A DNA stretch of 64,000 nt, from positions 558,001-622,000 of the forward strand of contig JBMNKK010000003.1 in the NCBI GenBank assembly GCA_050952125.1. The letters are read 5' to 3'. The notes below the pieces were generated by a model. That model did not search any database and was not told where the DNA came from. It was given only the letters and a program-made list of their open reading frames with translations. Origin of the DNA: UBA3951 sp050952125 (GTDB lineage: Bacteria > Bacillota > Sulfobacillia > Fermentithermobacillales > Fermentithermobacillaceae). Each line of letters opens with the position of its first letter. The stretch's first letter is position 1. Shown here piece after piece: positions 42,970 through 51,886 of this stretch. Position numbers and translations under genes: made by a program.

Positions 42970-43629
42970 TCACTCCGGCTCGATCGTCCTCACAACTCTG
43001 GCCGGGATGCCAACTGCTACGGACCGCGGAGGTATATCCGAAGTGACTACAGCTCCGGCTCCTATCACCGCCCAGTTCCCAACCCTAACGCCAGGTATCA
43101 CTGAAGCGCCGGTTCCGATGTGGCAACCTTCGCCTATCGTGACTCTCCCGGCCAAGTGGGCTCCGGGCGACACATGGGCATAGTCTCCAATCGCGCAATC
43201 ATGGTCCACTGAACAAGAGGTGTTCAAGATCACATGTCTACCAACCCGCGCACCAGCATTGATCACAACCCCAGGCATAAGAACTGTGCCACTGCCAAAC
43301 TGAGCGCTGGAAGAAATCCAGCCGAAAGGATGGATGAGGGGAGGAGCGATCTCGCAACTCTCAAGTAGATTACGATCGATCTGACGACGAACGCGGTTGT
43401 CACCAATGGCAATGAAAACTCTAGAACCTGGATGACGGATCATCAAGTCTTCCAACATATCGACAGTTCCAAGTAGTTGATAGTCTGGAGCCGGGGCAAT
43501 GGTTGCATGATCATCAATAAAACCCAAAACAGTTATCTCGTTTGCGAGGGCAATGTCCAGAACAACCTTCGCGTGGCCCCCTGCACCGACTATTATCAAC
43601 TTGTCTCCCAATCCAGCTACCTCTCTCAT
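42970..43629 (-). CDS. PglD/NeuD-type sugar O/N-acetyltransferase
   Basis: A 219-residue acetyltransferase. The N-terminal sugar-nucleotide-binding Rossmann-like domain (about 8-85) has KLIIVGAGGHAKVVLDIA. The rest is a left-handed beta helix of hexapeptide repeats, for example GAGAVVTSDIP and HIGTGASVIPGVRVG, with the catalytic His in NTSCSVDHDCAIGDYAHVSP. It overlaps the sugar transferase gene by 4 nt. It would acetylate the amino group made by the adjacent aminotransferase. Confidence 0.93.
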   Translation of the reverse strand: MREVAGLGDKLIIVGAGGHAKVVLDIALANEITVLGFIDDHATIAPAPDYQLLGTVDMLEDLMIRHPGSRVFIAIGDNRVRRQIDRNLLESCEIAPPLIHPFGWISSSAQFGSGTVLMPGVVINAGARVGRHVILNTSCSVDHDCAIGDYAHVSPGAHLAGRVTIGEGCHIGTGASVIPGVRVGNWAVIGAGAVVTSDIPPRSVAVGIPARVVRTIEPE

Positions 43630-44294
43630 AGGCTCTGAGTCCGATTAGCGGACCCGGTAAACGGTGGCATGGTCGCATGTCCTTGAGCATTCACTCCACT
43701 ACCCGTCAATACCTGCCCGATGGTCTTCAAAATGATCTTGAAATCCAGAGCCAGAGACCAATTCTCAACATAGTAGACATCTAGTTCGAACTTATCTTCC
43801 CACGAGAGGCTGTTCCTCCCGCTCACCTGAGCCAAACCGGTCAGACCGGGTTTCATCAGGTGGCGCTTGGTCTGGCGTTCGTTGTAAAGCGGCAAGTACT
43901 CCATGAGCAGGGGACGAGGACCCACCAGACTCATCTCACCCACCAGCACATTCCACAGCTCGGGAAGCTCGTCAAGACTCCATCTCCTCAGGAAAGAACC
44001 GATCTTGGTGAGGCGCTGCTCATCAGGTAGAGGAACACCGTCTTGATCGAGGGCCGTCCCCATGGTTCTGAACTTTCTCAGTCTGAAAGGCACTCCGTGC
44101 AGTCCGGGGCGTTCTTGAGCAAACAACACTGGCCTGCCGACATCGAAGAGGACTAAAATAGAGATTAGTGCCATCAGCGGGGACAGCACGATTAATGATA
44201 GCAGGCTGCTCGATAAGTCAATGACTCTCTTGAGCCATATGCCTCCGAACACGGACGAACGCCTCCCATTCACGATCTTTTCCCCAGTAGACAT
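43626..44294 (-). CDS. Phosphoglycosyl transferase (initiating sugar transferase, PglC/WcaJ-like)
   Basis: Membrane enzyme that moves a sugar 1-phosphate from UDP-sugar to undecaprenyl phosphate, which starts glycan assembly. The 222 residues include one reentrant or transmembrane helix at about 25-47, then KFRTMGTALDQDG, RRWSLDELPELWNVLVGEMS, VGPRPLL and LKPGLTGLAQVSGRN-type motifs (here MKPGLTGLAQVSG). Compact PglC-like architecture is suggested by a single N-terminal hydrophobic segment. The upstream in-frame start at 44387 would overlap capG; ATG 44294 gives the usual length, though its ribosome site (GGGGA) is weak. Confidence 0.9.
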   Translation of the reverse strand: MSTGEKIVNGRRSSVFGGIWLKRVIDLSSSLLSLIVLSPLMALISILVLFDVGRPVLFAQERPGLHGVPFRLRKFRTMGTALDQDGVPLPDEQRLTKIGSFLRRWSLDELPELWNVLVGEMSLVGPRPLLMEYLPLYNERQTKRHLMKPGLTGLAQVSGRNSLSWEDKFELDVYYVENWSLALDFKIILKTIGQVLTGSGVNAQGHATMPPFTGSANRTQSL

Positions 44295-44371
44295 GCAAAT
44301 TCCCCGAACCTCGAGGCTACTCAAAAGCCACCATTGGCTGCGGGTCTCCCGGACCAAAGACAACCCAAATG

Positions 44372-45502
44372 TCAGTGTTTTCTCCAAACCAAGTCATCAA
44401 CTATTCTGGTGTAGCCTTGGATCAATTTGACAACCTTAGCTGACACATCGAGATCTTGGTAATCCTGCACGTTTGGTCTGTCTTCGTTGTCTATCCAGAC
44501 ACTTCTGACTATCTCTATCGACTGTATAATACTGCTGGCTGTAATACCGGCCACCAATACTGACCCCTTATCGATAGCTTCAGGTCTCTCGGTTGACGTA
44601 CGAATCAATACAGCCGGAAATCCGAGAATAGCCGACTCTTCAGATAGAGTGCCGCTGTCTGACAAGACACAGAACGAGTTGAGCTGAAGCTTGCAGTAAT
44701 CGAAGAAGCCAAACGGCTTCAGTTGTCGTATTAGCGGATGAAACACAAAGCCACGCTCTTCAATGCGCTTCCATGACCTAGGGTGGGTTGAGTATACCAA
44801 GGGCATGCCGTACCTGTCCGCGACATCGTTCAGTGCGTTCATGAGAGACAGGAAATTGGCCTGTTGATCCACATTTTCTTCTCGATGAGCAGAGACCACA
44901 ATGTACTTGCCCTGTTCAAGACCAAGGGTTTCGAGAACTGAGGAGCGATCAATACTGCTACAATTCTTGTGTAGGACTTCGGCCATCGGGGAACCGGTTA
45001 CGAAGATGAATTCTTTCCTGATGCCTTCAGCGAGTAGGTATCTCCTACTGTGTTCGGTATATGGCAGGTTGATGTCACTGATATGGTCAACGATCCTCCG
45101 GTTAATCTCCTCGGGCACGTTCTCATCAAAGCATCTGTTCCCCGCTTCCATATGGAAGACAGGTATCTTGAGTCTCTTAGCCGAGATGACGCTGAGGCAA
45201 CTGTTCGTGTCCCCGAGGACTAGCAGTGCGTGAGGCTTCTCCTTAACCATTACTTCGTATGAGCGGGCAATGATATTGCCTATTGTCTTGCCGAGGTGTT
45301 CATCCGCTGACTCCAGGAAGTAGTCCGGCTGTCGAATCTGAAGTTCCTCGAAGAAGATCTGGTTCAAGGTGTAATCCCAGTTCTGGCCCGTGTGCACCAG
45401 AACATGCTCAAAGTGCCGGTCGCATGCCTTGATAACCTCAGAAAGCCTGATGATCTCGGGCCTAGTCCCGACGATGGTCATAACCTTGAGTTTCTTCAAC
45501 AC
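44372..45502 (-). CDS. capG: Non-hydrolysing UDP-GlcNAc-type 2-epimerase (CapG/WbjD/FnlC type)
   Basis: A 376-residue WecB-like 2-epimerase. Markers are VGTRPEIIRLSEVI, HTGQNWDY, LGDTNSCLSV, the catalytic region HMEAGNRCFDENVPEEINRR and SDSGTLSEESAILGFPAVLI. It directly follows the capF-type gene (stop and start adjacent), in the same order as capE-capF-capG of UDP-N-acetyl-L-fucosamine synthesis. Context therefore assigns it the last step, 2-epimerisation of UDP-L-PneNAc to UDP-L-FucNAc. On sequence alone it could be an ordinary WecB. Confidence 0.88.
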   Translation of the reverse strand: MLKKLKVMTIVGTRPEIIRLSEVIKACDRHFEHVLVHTGQNWDYTLNQIFFEELQIRQPDYFLESADEHLGKTIGNIIARSYEVMVKEKPHALLVLGDTNSCLSVISAKRLKIPVFHMEAGNRCFDENVPEEINRRIVDHISDINLPYTEHSRRYLLAEGIRKEFIFVTGSPMAEVLHKNCSSIDRSSVLETLGLEQGKYIVVSAHREENVDQQANFLSLMNALNDVADRYGMPLVYSTHPRSWKRIEERGFVFHPLIRQLKPFGFFDYCKLQLNSFCVLSDSGTLSEESAILGFPAVLIRTSTERPEAIDKGSVLVAGITASSIIQSIEIVRSVWIDNEDRPNVQDYQDLDVSAKVVKLIQGYTRIVDDLVWRKH

Positions 45503-46612
45503 CTAGACCTCCAGATAATAGGTATCGGGCCTGGATGGGTCAAAGACCTCGTTAGCCCAGAAGAGCGTAACTAGGTCCGTCTGCCCAACATTCGTGATTG
45601 AGTGCGTACACCCTACCGGTATCTCTACAGGGCTCAGCTCTTGTCCGGACACAAATATCTCAGATACCTCGTTTGAGTCAATTCTTCGTATCCTGATCAC
45701 CGCCTCGCCTTCTACCACCAGAAACTTCTCTACCTTCGTATGGTGCCAGTGGTTCCCGCGAGTGATGCCGGGCTTTGTTCTGGACAGCGAAATTTGCCCA
45801 AACTGGGCTGATTTCAGGAACTCAGCAAACCAGCCCCGGTTGTCATGCTTCATGTCAAGTGAATACTTAGGTTCAGAAAGATACGATGTATACGTCGCGT
45901 ACAGGAAGCGATCCAAGTCTTTGCTCAAATCCGGAACCATCAGCGAGGTCCGACTGGTTTCATATGAACGTATCTTGTCGGCCAGCTCTCCGACAGTGAT
46001 GGTAAACGTTCGAGGAACATAGGCAAACCCATCTTCGTCAACGTGGCCTTTCCCATCAATCGCATCCGCAATCTCGGCAATAACATCATCTATATAGGCA
46101 AGCGTCAGTTTGACATCAGGGCTGTCGATCCTTATCGGCAGGCCGCGGGCGATGTTGTGGCAGAAGGTTGCCACAACCGAGTTGTAGTTGGGTCTACACC
46201 ACTTACCAAAAAGATTCGGGAAACGATAGATATAGGCCCTGTTGCCCATTGAGCCTAACCAAGCGCGAATCGCGTCCTCCGCCATCTTCTTGCTCAACCC
46301 GTAAGGGTTGCTGAGGGCAGCTTGAATAGACGATGCAAAGATTAGCGTAACAGGTCTTCTGGGCTTTTCCAACATCCCGAGCAACTCCACAGTGAATCCA
46401 TGGTTACCTCGCACGTAATCCGCTGGATCTTTGGGTCGGTTTACGCCCGCCAAGTGGACCGCAACGTCCGCCCGAGCTGCATAATCTCGCAAGACATCAA
46501 TACCATCAGTTAGGTCATACGGCAGAATCTCCAAGTCATCACGCTGACCTAGAAACGAGATAAGGTTTTTTCCAACGAAACCCGCTGCACCAGTTATGAC
46601 AACAGTCTTCAT
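45503..46612 (-). CDS. capF: Bifunctional UDP-sugar reductase/epimerase with cupin domain (CapF/WbjC/FnlB type)
   Basis: A 369-residue protein, a length I know for CapF. The N-terminal SDR/Rossmann domain (about 1-245) has VITGAAGFVGKNL and YGLSKKMAEDAI in the catalytic Tyr-x-x-x-Lys region. The C-terminal cupin (about 260-369) has ITRGNHWHHTKVEKFLVVEG and GCTHSITNVG. The cupin epimerises C3 and the SDR part reduces C4 in UDP-L-FucNAc synthesis. ATG 46612 lies 8 nt after GGAGG and overlaps capE by 4 nt. Confidence 0.93.
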   Translation of the reverse strand: MKTVVITGAAGFVGKNLISFLGQRDDLEILPYDLTDGIDVLRDYAARADVAVHLAGVNRPKDPADYVRGNHGFTVELLGMLEKPRRPVTLIFASSIQAALSNPYGLSKKMAEDAIRAWLGSMGNRAYIYRFPNLFGKWCRPNYNSVVATFCHNIARGLPIRIDSPDVKLTLAYIDDVIAEIADAIDGKGHVDEDGFAYVPRTFTITVGELADKIRSYETSRTSLMVPDLSKDLDRFLYATYTSYLSEPKYSLDMKHDNRGWFAEFLKSAQFGQISLSRTKPGITRGNHWHHTKVEKFLVVEGEAVIRIRRIDSNEVSEIFVSGQELSPVEIPVGCTHSITNVGQTDLVTLFWANEVFDPSRPDTYYLEV

Positions 46613-47634
46613 CTGCCGCGCCTCCAATGCTCAAGTTCCACCTTCACAACGGCAAGGCCGAGCAACTTGTCCTTTATCTGGTCGACTGATAGCCTTTCGG
46701 TGTTGTGGGAGGTGTACTCCCATCCGTAGTCGGCATTTTCGACTCCCTGGGTAAAGAACTTATCGTAGTTAAGATCGCGAGTGTCCGCAGGAATCCGGTA
46801 GTATCTCCCAAGATCTTCTGCGTGAGCCATTTCTTCGCGAGTGAGCAGGGTCTCGTAGAGCTTCTCACCGTGGCGAACTCCGATGATCTTAATGGGGTTA
46901 TTAGCACCGAACAACTCCCTTATCGCTTGAGCCAAATCTCCAATGGTTGATGCTGGTGCCTTCTGCACGAACATATCTCCCTGACTAGCGTGCTCAAATG
47001 CATAGAGCACTAGATCTACCGCCTCATCAATCGTCATCAAGAAGCGGGTCATGTTGGGATCTGTCACGGTGAGAGGCTGACCGTTCTTGATCTGCTCGAT
47101 GAAAAGAGGGATGACAGACCCACGTGAAGCCATCACGTTACCATAACGAGTCCCGCAGATGGTTGTCTTGCAGGGGTCTACGGTACGGGATCGAGCCACC
47201 ATTACTCTTTCCATCATGGCTTTGGATACACCCATGGCGTTGATGGGATACACTGCCTTATCGGTCGACAAGCAGATGACTTTTCGGACTCCATAGGCAA
47301 TTGCCGCAGTCAGGACGTTATCAGTCCCCATGATGTTTGTCTTTACCGCTTCCATCGGGAAGAACTCGCATGAGGGAACTTGCTTAAGAGCTGCGGCATG
47401 AAAAACGTAGTCGACATCGTGCATCGCCGCGGCAACGCTCGCGTAATCCCGCACGTCACCTATGAAAAACCTCGCCTTGTCACTCTTGAGGGAACGCCTC
47501 ATGTCGTCCTGCTTCTTCTCATCTCGAGAAAAGACACGGATTTCCCCAATGTCGGTGGCCAAGAAACGATGCAGAACGGCACTTCCGAAAGTACCAGTTC
47601 CCCCGGTAATCAGCAGAACCTTCCCCCTAAACAT
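46609..47634 (-). CDS. capE: UDP-GlcNAc 4,6-dehydratase/5-epimerase (CapE/WbjB/FnlA type)
   Basis: First enzyme of UDP-N-acetyl-L-fucosamine synthesis, a 341-residue SDR. The NAD motif is TGGTGTFGSAVLHRF, followed by FSRDEKKQDDMRR, STDKAVYPINAMGVSKAMME (the CapE-type active site with Met in place of the usual Tyr) and GTRYGNVMASRGSVIPLF. It starts the capE-capF-capG run and lies 2 nt after the truncated glycosyltransferase gene. Confidence 0.95.
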   Translation of the reverse strand: MFRGKVLLITGGTGTFGSAVLHRFLATDIGEIRVFSRDEKKQDDMRRSLKSDKARFFIGDVRDYASVAAAMHDVDYVFHAAALKQVPSCEFFPMEAVKTNIMGTDNVLTAAIAYGVRKVICLSTDKAVYPINAMGVSKAMMERVMVARSRTVDPCKTTICGTRYGNVMASRGSVIPLFIEQIKNGQPLTVTDPNMTRFLMTIDEAVDLVLYAFEHASQGDMFVQKAPASTIGDLAQAIRELFGANNPIKIIGVRHGEKLYETLLTREEMAHAEDLGRYYRIPADTRDLNYDKFFTQGVENADYGWEYTSHNTERLSVDQIKDKLLGLAVVKVELEHWRRGR

Positions 47635-47636
47635 GC

Positions 47637-48801
47637 TTATCCCTCCGAGTCGCTCCGAAAGTGCGCTGTGATAATTCCATAAGCCCTTGAAACAGTATAG
47701 TGCTCTTCCAAATAAGCACGGCCTCTGAGACCCATCTGTTTCCGAAGGTCGGCATCAGCCACCAATCGATCCACCGCGGCCTCGAAACCTTCAAGATCGC
47801 CGTTTCTCACCCAGATCCCACTGCCAGACCTAGTCAATACTTCTCCGAGGTCTGTGGCAGTGTCAGTGGCTGCGATAACGGGTTTTGCCGCCTCCATGTA
47901 GGCCGTGAGGCGTGAAGGAAAGTTCGGGATAGTGAATCTAGGGTCTAGGAAGATCAGCCCGATATCACACTCGCACATGAGCGAATCATACTGCTCCTTA
48001 GGAAGCATTTTCATGAGTTTGGCGTTCTGGTGACCCCCGACCCTCAAGTGGACATCTATTCGCCCATACTCCGTTCCTGACCCAACAATTAGGAAGAACA
48101 GGTCGGGTCGGTTCTTCATCCGGTCAAGCACCTTCAGCAAGAAGTCCAGCCCCTGCGGTCTACCGAGGTTACCGCCAAAGACAAAGGCAACTGCATCTCG
48201 CGGGATGCCAAGAGCATCACGCGTTTCTCCCTTGCTCTCACTAAATCTACTAAGAGGGACAGGCTCGATCGAATTCGGACACACTTCGACCTTATCAGCT
48301 GGAATCTCTGGATTCTGCGCGAGCAAGTACCTAACGTTGGCCTCCGACATGCATCCTATCCAATCCGAGAGAGCATACAGCCGTTTCTCCTTCGCTCTAA
48401 AGTACCTGTACAGAGGACTTGAGGTCTTGAACATCCCCAAGTCAACGGCATTCTGAGGGAATATATCCTTCAGGAGCAGATATGACTTGCACCCATCCTG
48501 ACGCTTGACATACCGGACTACTCGTTCAAAGGTTATCGGCGGAGTGGAATACATGACAAGATCGAACTCAATACCCGAAAGATTATTCTCTATGGCTGCC
48601 CTGAACTGAGACTCAAGGAGAAGTGTCGACAGTCCCTTCTCAACCAAACTGGTCTTGGTTATGTTGCCAGTCCTTACTCGGAGTATCTCTACTCCTTGCT
48701 CAACAGATAATGCGGTCGGAGTGCCGAAACGTCGCTCGACCGGGCACACGATCGTAACGAGATCCCCACGATCTCGAAACTCCCGAATGAGATCGCAGGC
48801 C
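47637..48801 (-). pseudogene. WbuB-like glycosyltransferase (GT4), 5' end lost in a fusion
   Basis: GT-B glycosyltransferase close to WbuB-type L-FucNAc transferases. SYLLLKDIFPQNAVDLGM and the C-terminal PNFPSRLTAYMEAAKPVIAA match this group. The N terminus begins in mid-domain: DLIREFRDRGDLVTIVCPVE is coding up to about 48801, where the sequence becomes the amidotransferase gene in another frame. Roughly the first 25 codons, including the start, are missing. A GTG at 48749 could restart translation but would omit part of the acceptor domain. The join lies at CGCAGGCC (48794-48801). Confidence 0.8.
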
Positions 48802-49092
48802 GAGCTTCTTCACGGCCAGATGCAACAAATAAGAGCTGTCAACACCGCCACTCAGCCCGATCAGGCAGTCGAAATCCCTGTTCGTGCCTTCAACCTTGAT
48901 CCGTGCTGCAATCTGCTGAAGCTCCCTCGCTCCAGTTTCATCGGGGTACCAATTCGGAAGGATGTTCTCGTAATAGTTGTTGCAGTGGTCACAGAAACCT
49001 TTCTCGTCGAACTGTATGAGCGAATCTGTTGTATCCATCACGCAGTTCACACAGATTTGATACTCTCGACGCGCTCGAGTGCCAGTGGTCAT
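48794..49092 (-). pseudogene. N-acetyl sugar amidotransferase, 5' fragment
   Basis: The first ~98 codons of a WbpG/PseA-type N-acetyl sugar amidotransferase. It has CVNCVMDTTD, FCDHCNNYYEN (a Cys-rich metal site) and the ATP-pyrophosphatase loop GLSGGVDSSYLLHLAVKKLG. After GLR the sequence changes to the glycosyltransferase, and about 280 residues of amidotransferase are missing. The enzyme would convert an acetamido to an acetamidino sugar, so such sugars were probably once made here. It cannot be active now. Confidence 0.82.
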
Positions 49093-49316
49093 GTATGCGT
49101 CCTCCGATTGCTCAGCCTATGATTGTACTATCGCTTCATTCGACACCTTAGTCAAGTCATCTACCTGGCTTGATGTTCGCCAAGATTAGAAGCCAACTGT
49201 GTAAGATACATACACGCTCGGAGCAAGAAGGGAATGCACTCCTACGTCGTGAATCTACAAGCATGGAGTAGGAAACCTGACGAGTTCGCTGATCTTGTCG
49301 AAGGTGGCTACTGTAA

Positions 49317-50537
49317 ATGAGAATCGTGTTAGTTGATGTCCACTGCAAGCGAGGAAGTACAGGGAAGATCGTTTATGATCTGTACTCCAATCTCACACAG
49401 GCTGGGCATGATGCAGCGATATGCTATGGTAGAGGGCCGGCAGTTAGTGGCGCCAATATCGTAAAGTTCGCGAGCGACATAGAGACATATATGCATGCCT
49501 TCCTCACGAGAGCTACTGGTTTTACCGGAGTGTTTTCGCCGCTGTCGACGCGTCGGTTGCTAGAGTTTATGGAGGCTTTCAATCCGGATATAGTGCACAT
49601 ACATGAACTGCATGCATACTTCGTGAACATTGCTCCGGTGATCAACTACCTTAAGCGCAAGAGGATAAGAACCGTCTGGACATTTCATTGCGAGTTCATG
49701 TATACAGGTAAGTGTGGATACTCCTATGGATGTGAGCGGTGGAAGTCTCGATGTCACCACTGTCCCCAATTGCGCGAGTACCCCAAGAGCCTCTTTTTCG
49801 ACTTCACGGGCAGGCAATTCATGGAGAAGAAGAGGTTATTCGATGATTTCGATAACCTTCGAATTGTGACGCCTTCCAAGTGGTTGGCCGACAGAGTCAA
49901 GCAGTCCTTCCTGGGAAGACACAGCGTCAAGGTAATCCAAAACGGCATTGATACGGAAAATGTCTTCTTGCCTCGCCCGTATGAGCACCTCAGAAAAAAG
50001 CACGGGCTAGGCGATGGGAAGATTGTACTTGCCGTAGCGCCAGGTTTGATGCAGGAGAGAAAGGGCGGCAAGTGGGTAATAGAGCTGGCTTCCAGGTTCT
50101 CCGACAAGAATGTGAAGTTTATACTTATTGGGGTCGATGGCTCGACTGGAGATCATGGTAGCAACGTGATCGCCTTGGGAAGGACTTCCAATCAGGTCGA
50201 GCTTGCCGAGTACTACTCGATGGCTGATGCTTTCGTCATCTGTAGCAATATGGAGAACTTCCCCACCACCTGTATCGAAGCTCTGTCTTGCGGTACACCA
50301 GTGGTAGGATTTGATTCGGGCGGCACTAGAGAGACCGCTCCACCTGGCTACGGCCTTTTCGCACCTTACGGCAACCTGGATGAGTTGGAATCGGCAGTGT
50401 TATCTGTGCTATCCGGCCAGGCGCCTATTAAGTGCAGGAAAGATATTCGTCGCTTCGCGCAGGAGGAGTACTCGAGGGAACGAATGTTTCATGACTACCT
50501 CGATCTGTATGAATCATCTCGATCTACCTGTAAATAG
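49317..50537 (+). CDS. GT4-family glycosyltransferase
   Basis: A 406-residue GT-B glycosyltransferase. The N-terminal half has GSTGKIVYDLYSNLTQAGHD and the WTFHCEFMYTGKCGYSYGCE stretch with CPQL, as in transferases of capsule clusters. The C-terminal half has VAPGLMQERKGGKWVIELAS and the nucleotide-sugar motif ENFPTTCIEALSCGTPVVGF. ATG 49317 gives a normal N terminus. It runs rightward, opposite to the cap genes, and is followed 40 nt later by the polymerase gene. The sugar donor is not predictable. About 220 nt upstream hold no gene. Confidence 0.92.
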   Translation: MRIVLVDVHCKRGSTGKIVYDLYSNLTQAGHDAAICYGRGPAVSGANIVKFASDIETYMHAFLTRATGFTGVFSPLSTRRLLEFMEAFNPDIVHIHELHAYFVNIAPVINYLKRKRIRTVWTFHCEFMYTGKCGYSYGCERWKSRCHHCPQLREYPKSLFFDFTGRQFMEKKRLFDDFDNLRIVTPSKWLADRVKQSFLGRHSVKVIQNGIDTENVFLPRPYEHLRKKHGLGDGKIVLAVAPGLMQERKGGKWVIELASRFSDKNVKFILIGVDGSTGDHGSNVIALGRTSNQVELAEYYSMADAFVICSNMENFPTTCIEALSCGTPVVGFDSGGTRETAPPGYGLFAPYGNLDELESAVLSVLSGQAPIKCRKDIRRFAQEEYSRERMFHDYLDLYESSRSTCK

Positions 50538-50577
50538 CCTGGTAGGGTGCATTGAAAGCGGAGGATGAAGGGAACCC

Positions 50578-51873
50578 ATGAGGATCATATACGGCTCACT
50601 TCTGGCGTTGCTCTATATCCTCTCGTTCTTCAAATCGTATCGAATGACCAAAGACATATTCTCGCCGATGTCCTTTTTCTCAGCGATTCAGTTAATCGCA
50701 TATGTCCCTGGCATCATCCTGTTTAAGAGCCACTTGGGCGTGGATCTCGATGAGTGGAAAACCTTCGTTGTGTTCCTGATGCAGGTAATCGTCCTGGTAT
50801 TTACCTGGCTAGGGGTCCAAGCATACAAATGCGTCACAGCAAAACGGATCTTCCGTTACTCCCTGAAAACGAAAGTCAAGCGCCACATGATTTTCGTTGG
50901 TATAGTCGTGTACGCAATCGGGTTTCTTAGTTTGATCCTCTTCATAAAGATACATGGGGGAATATCCCACATAGTAACTCACTCTCGAATAAGTTATGGT
51001 GACGGAACCAGCTATCTCTGGAGCATGCAGAATCTCATGGTCGTGGGAATGCTGTGTTTCTGGGGTAATAAGCGAAGGCCAAACAGACTTCTCCTGCTAA
51101 TTAGCTTCGGCATATATGCAGCTGGAATGATCATCTTCACGAAGCGGGCGCCGATCCTCGAGGCGCTGTTGTTGCTTGTTATGGGCTACAATTACAGGTG
51201 CAGGAGATTCCGGGTTAGGGACTTTCTTAGGCCTAGATCGCTTCTCCTCATACTGGTGTTTTCTGCCCTGGTAATTGCGCTGCCGAAAATGAGAACCGCT
51301 GCCGGATTCAACATAACAACCGAAGAGATCCTTCTCGGAGGGATGAAACAGATCGCCGCGGTATTCGAGGAATTTAGTTACGTATCGCGTGACGCTTTCG
51401 TGTACACTCACTTCAACATCGGCAACATGTACTACGGGCGAACCGTTGTCAATCTGCTTACAGCCCCCCTGCCTAGCAGTCTCTTCCCTTGGAAGCCCCC
51501 GGTTGACGATGGAGTGTACCTATGCAACTACGTATGGGGACACTATGTATTACCGCCTACAAATGTCTATCCGATTCAAAACTCCTATCCCTTCTCTTCT
51601 CAGGGATCCATGTACGCGAATTTCGGACTCCCAGGAGTCGTAGTAGGATCAGTACTGACAGGACTGCTCTACCAGTGTGTCTATGTGCTCTTGAAAGATA
51701 GCGAGTACCATGTCTTGTCCATCTTTCTGTACCAAATGGTTATCTATAAGTTCGGCCTGTCGTCAAAGAACATAATACAGACTCTTGTGCCAATTATCCT
51801 CGCATTCCTCGCGTTCTCAATGCTTGCGGGTTTGCGGGTCAAGCGATATCGAATCCAAGAGGACAAAACATGA
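50578..51873 (+). CDS. O-antigen/capsule polymerase-like membrane protein (Wzy type)
   Basis: A 431-residue protein with about 11-12 transmembrane helices. A larger extracytoplasmic loop lies at about 290-345 (VVNLLTAPLPSSLFPWKPPV, then YPFSSQGSMYANFG). This loop pattern is typical of oligosaccharide repeat-unit polymerases of the O-antigen polymerase superfamily. Sequence conservation in the family is poor, so the call rests on topology, the loop and the position within a polysaccharide cluster. AGGATGAAGGG precedes the ATG. No Wzx flippase is seen in this window. Confidence 0.8.
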   Translation: MRIIYGSLLALLYILSFFKSYRMTKDIFSPMSFFSAIQLIAYVPGIILFKSHLGVDLDEWKTFVVFLMQVIVLVFTWLGVQAYKCVTAKRIFRYSLKTKVKRHMIFVGIVVYAIGFLSLILFIKIHGGISHIVTHSRISYGDGTSYLWSMQNLMVVGMLCFWGNKRRPNRLLLLISFGIYAAGMIIFTKRAPILEALLLLVMGYNYRCRRFRVRDFLRPRSLLLILVFSALVIALPKMRTAAGFNITTEEILLGGMKQIAAVFEEFSYVSRDAFVYTHFNIGNMYYGRTVVNLLTAPLPSSLFPWKPPVDDGVYLCNYVWGHYVLPPTNVYPIQNSYPFSSQGSMYANFGLPGVVVGSVLTGLLYQCVYVLLKDSEYHVLSIFLYQMVIYKFGLSSKNIIQTLVPIILAFLAFSMLAGLRVKRYRIQEDKT

Positions 51874-51886
51874 GTAGGCTTCTCAT

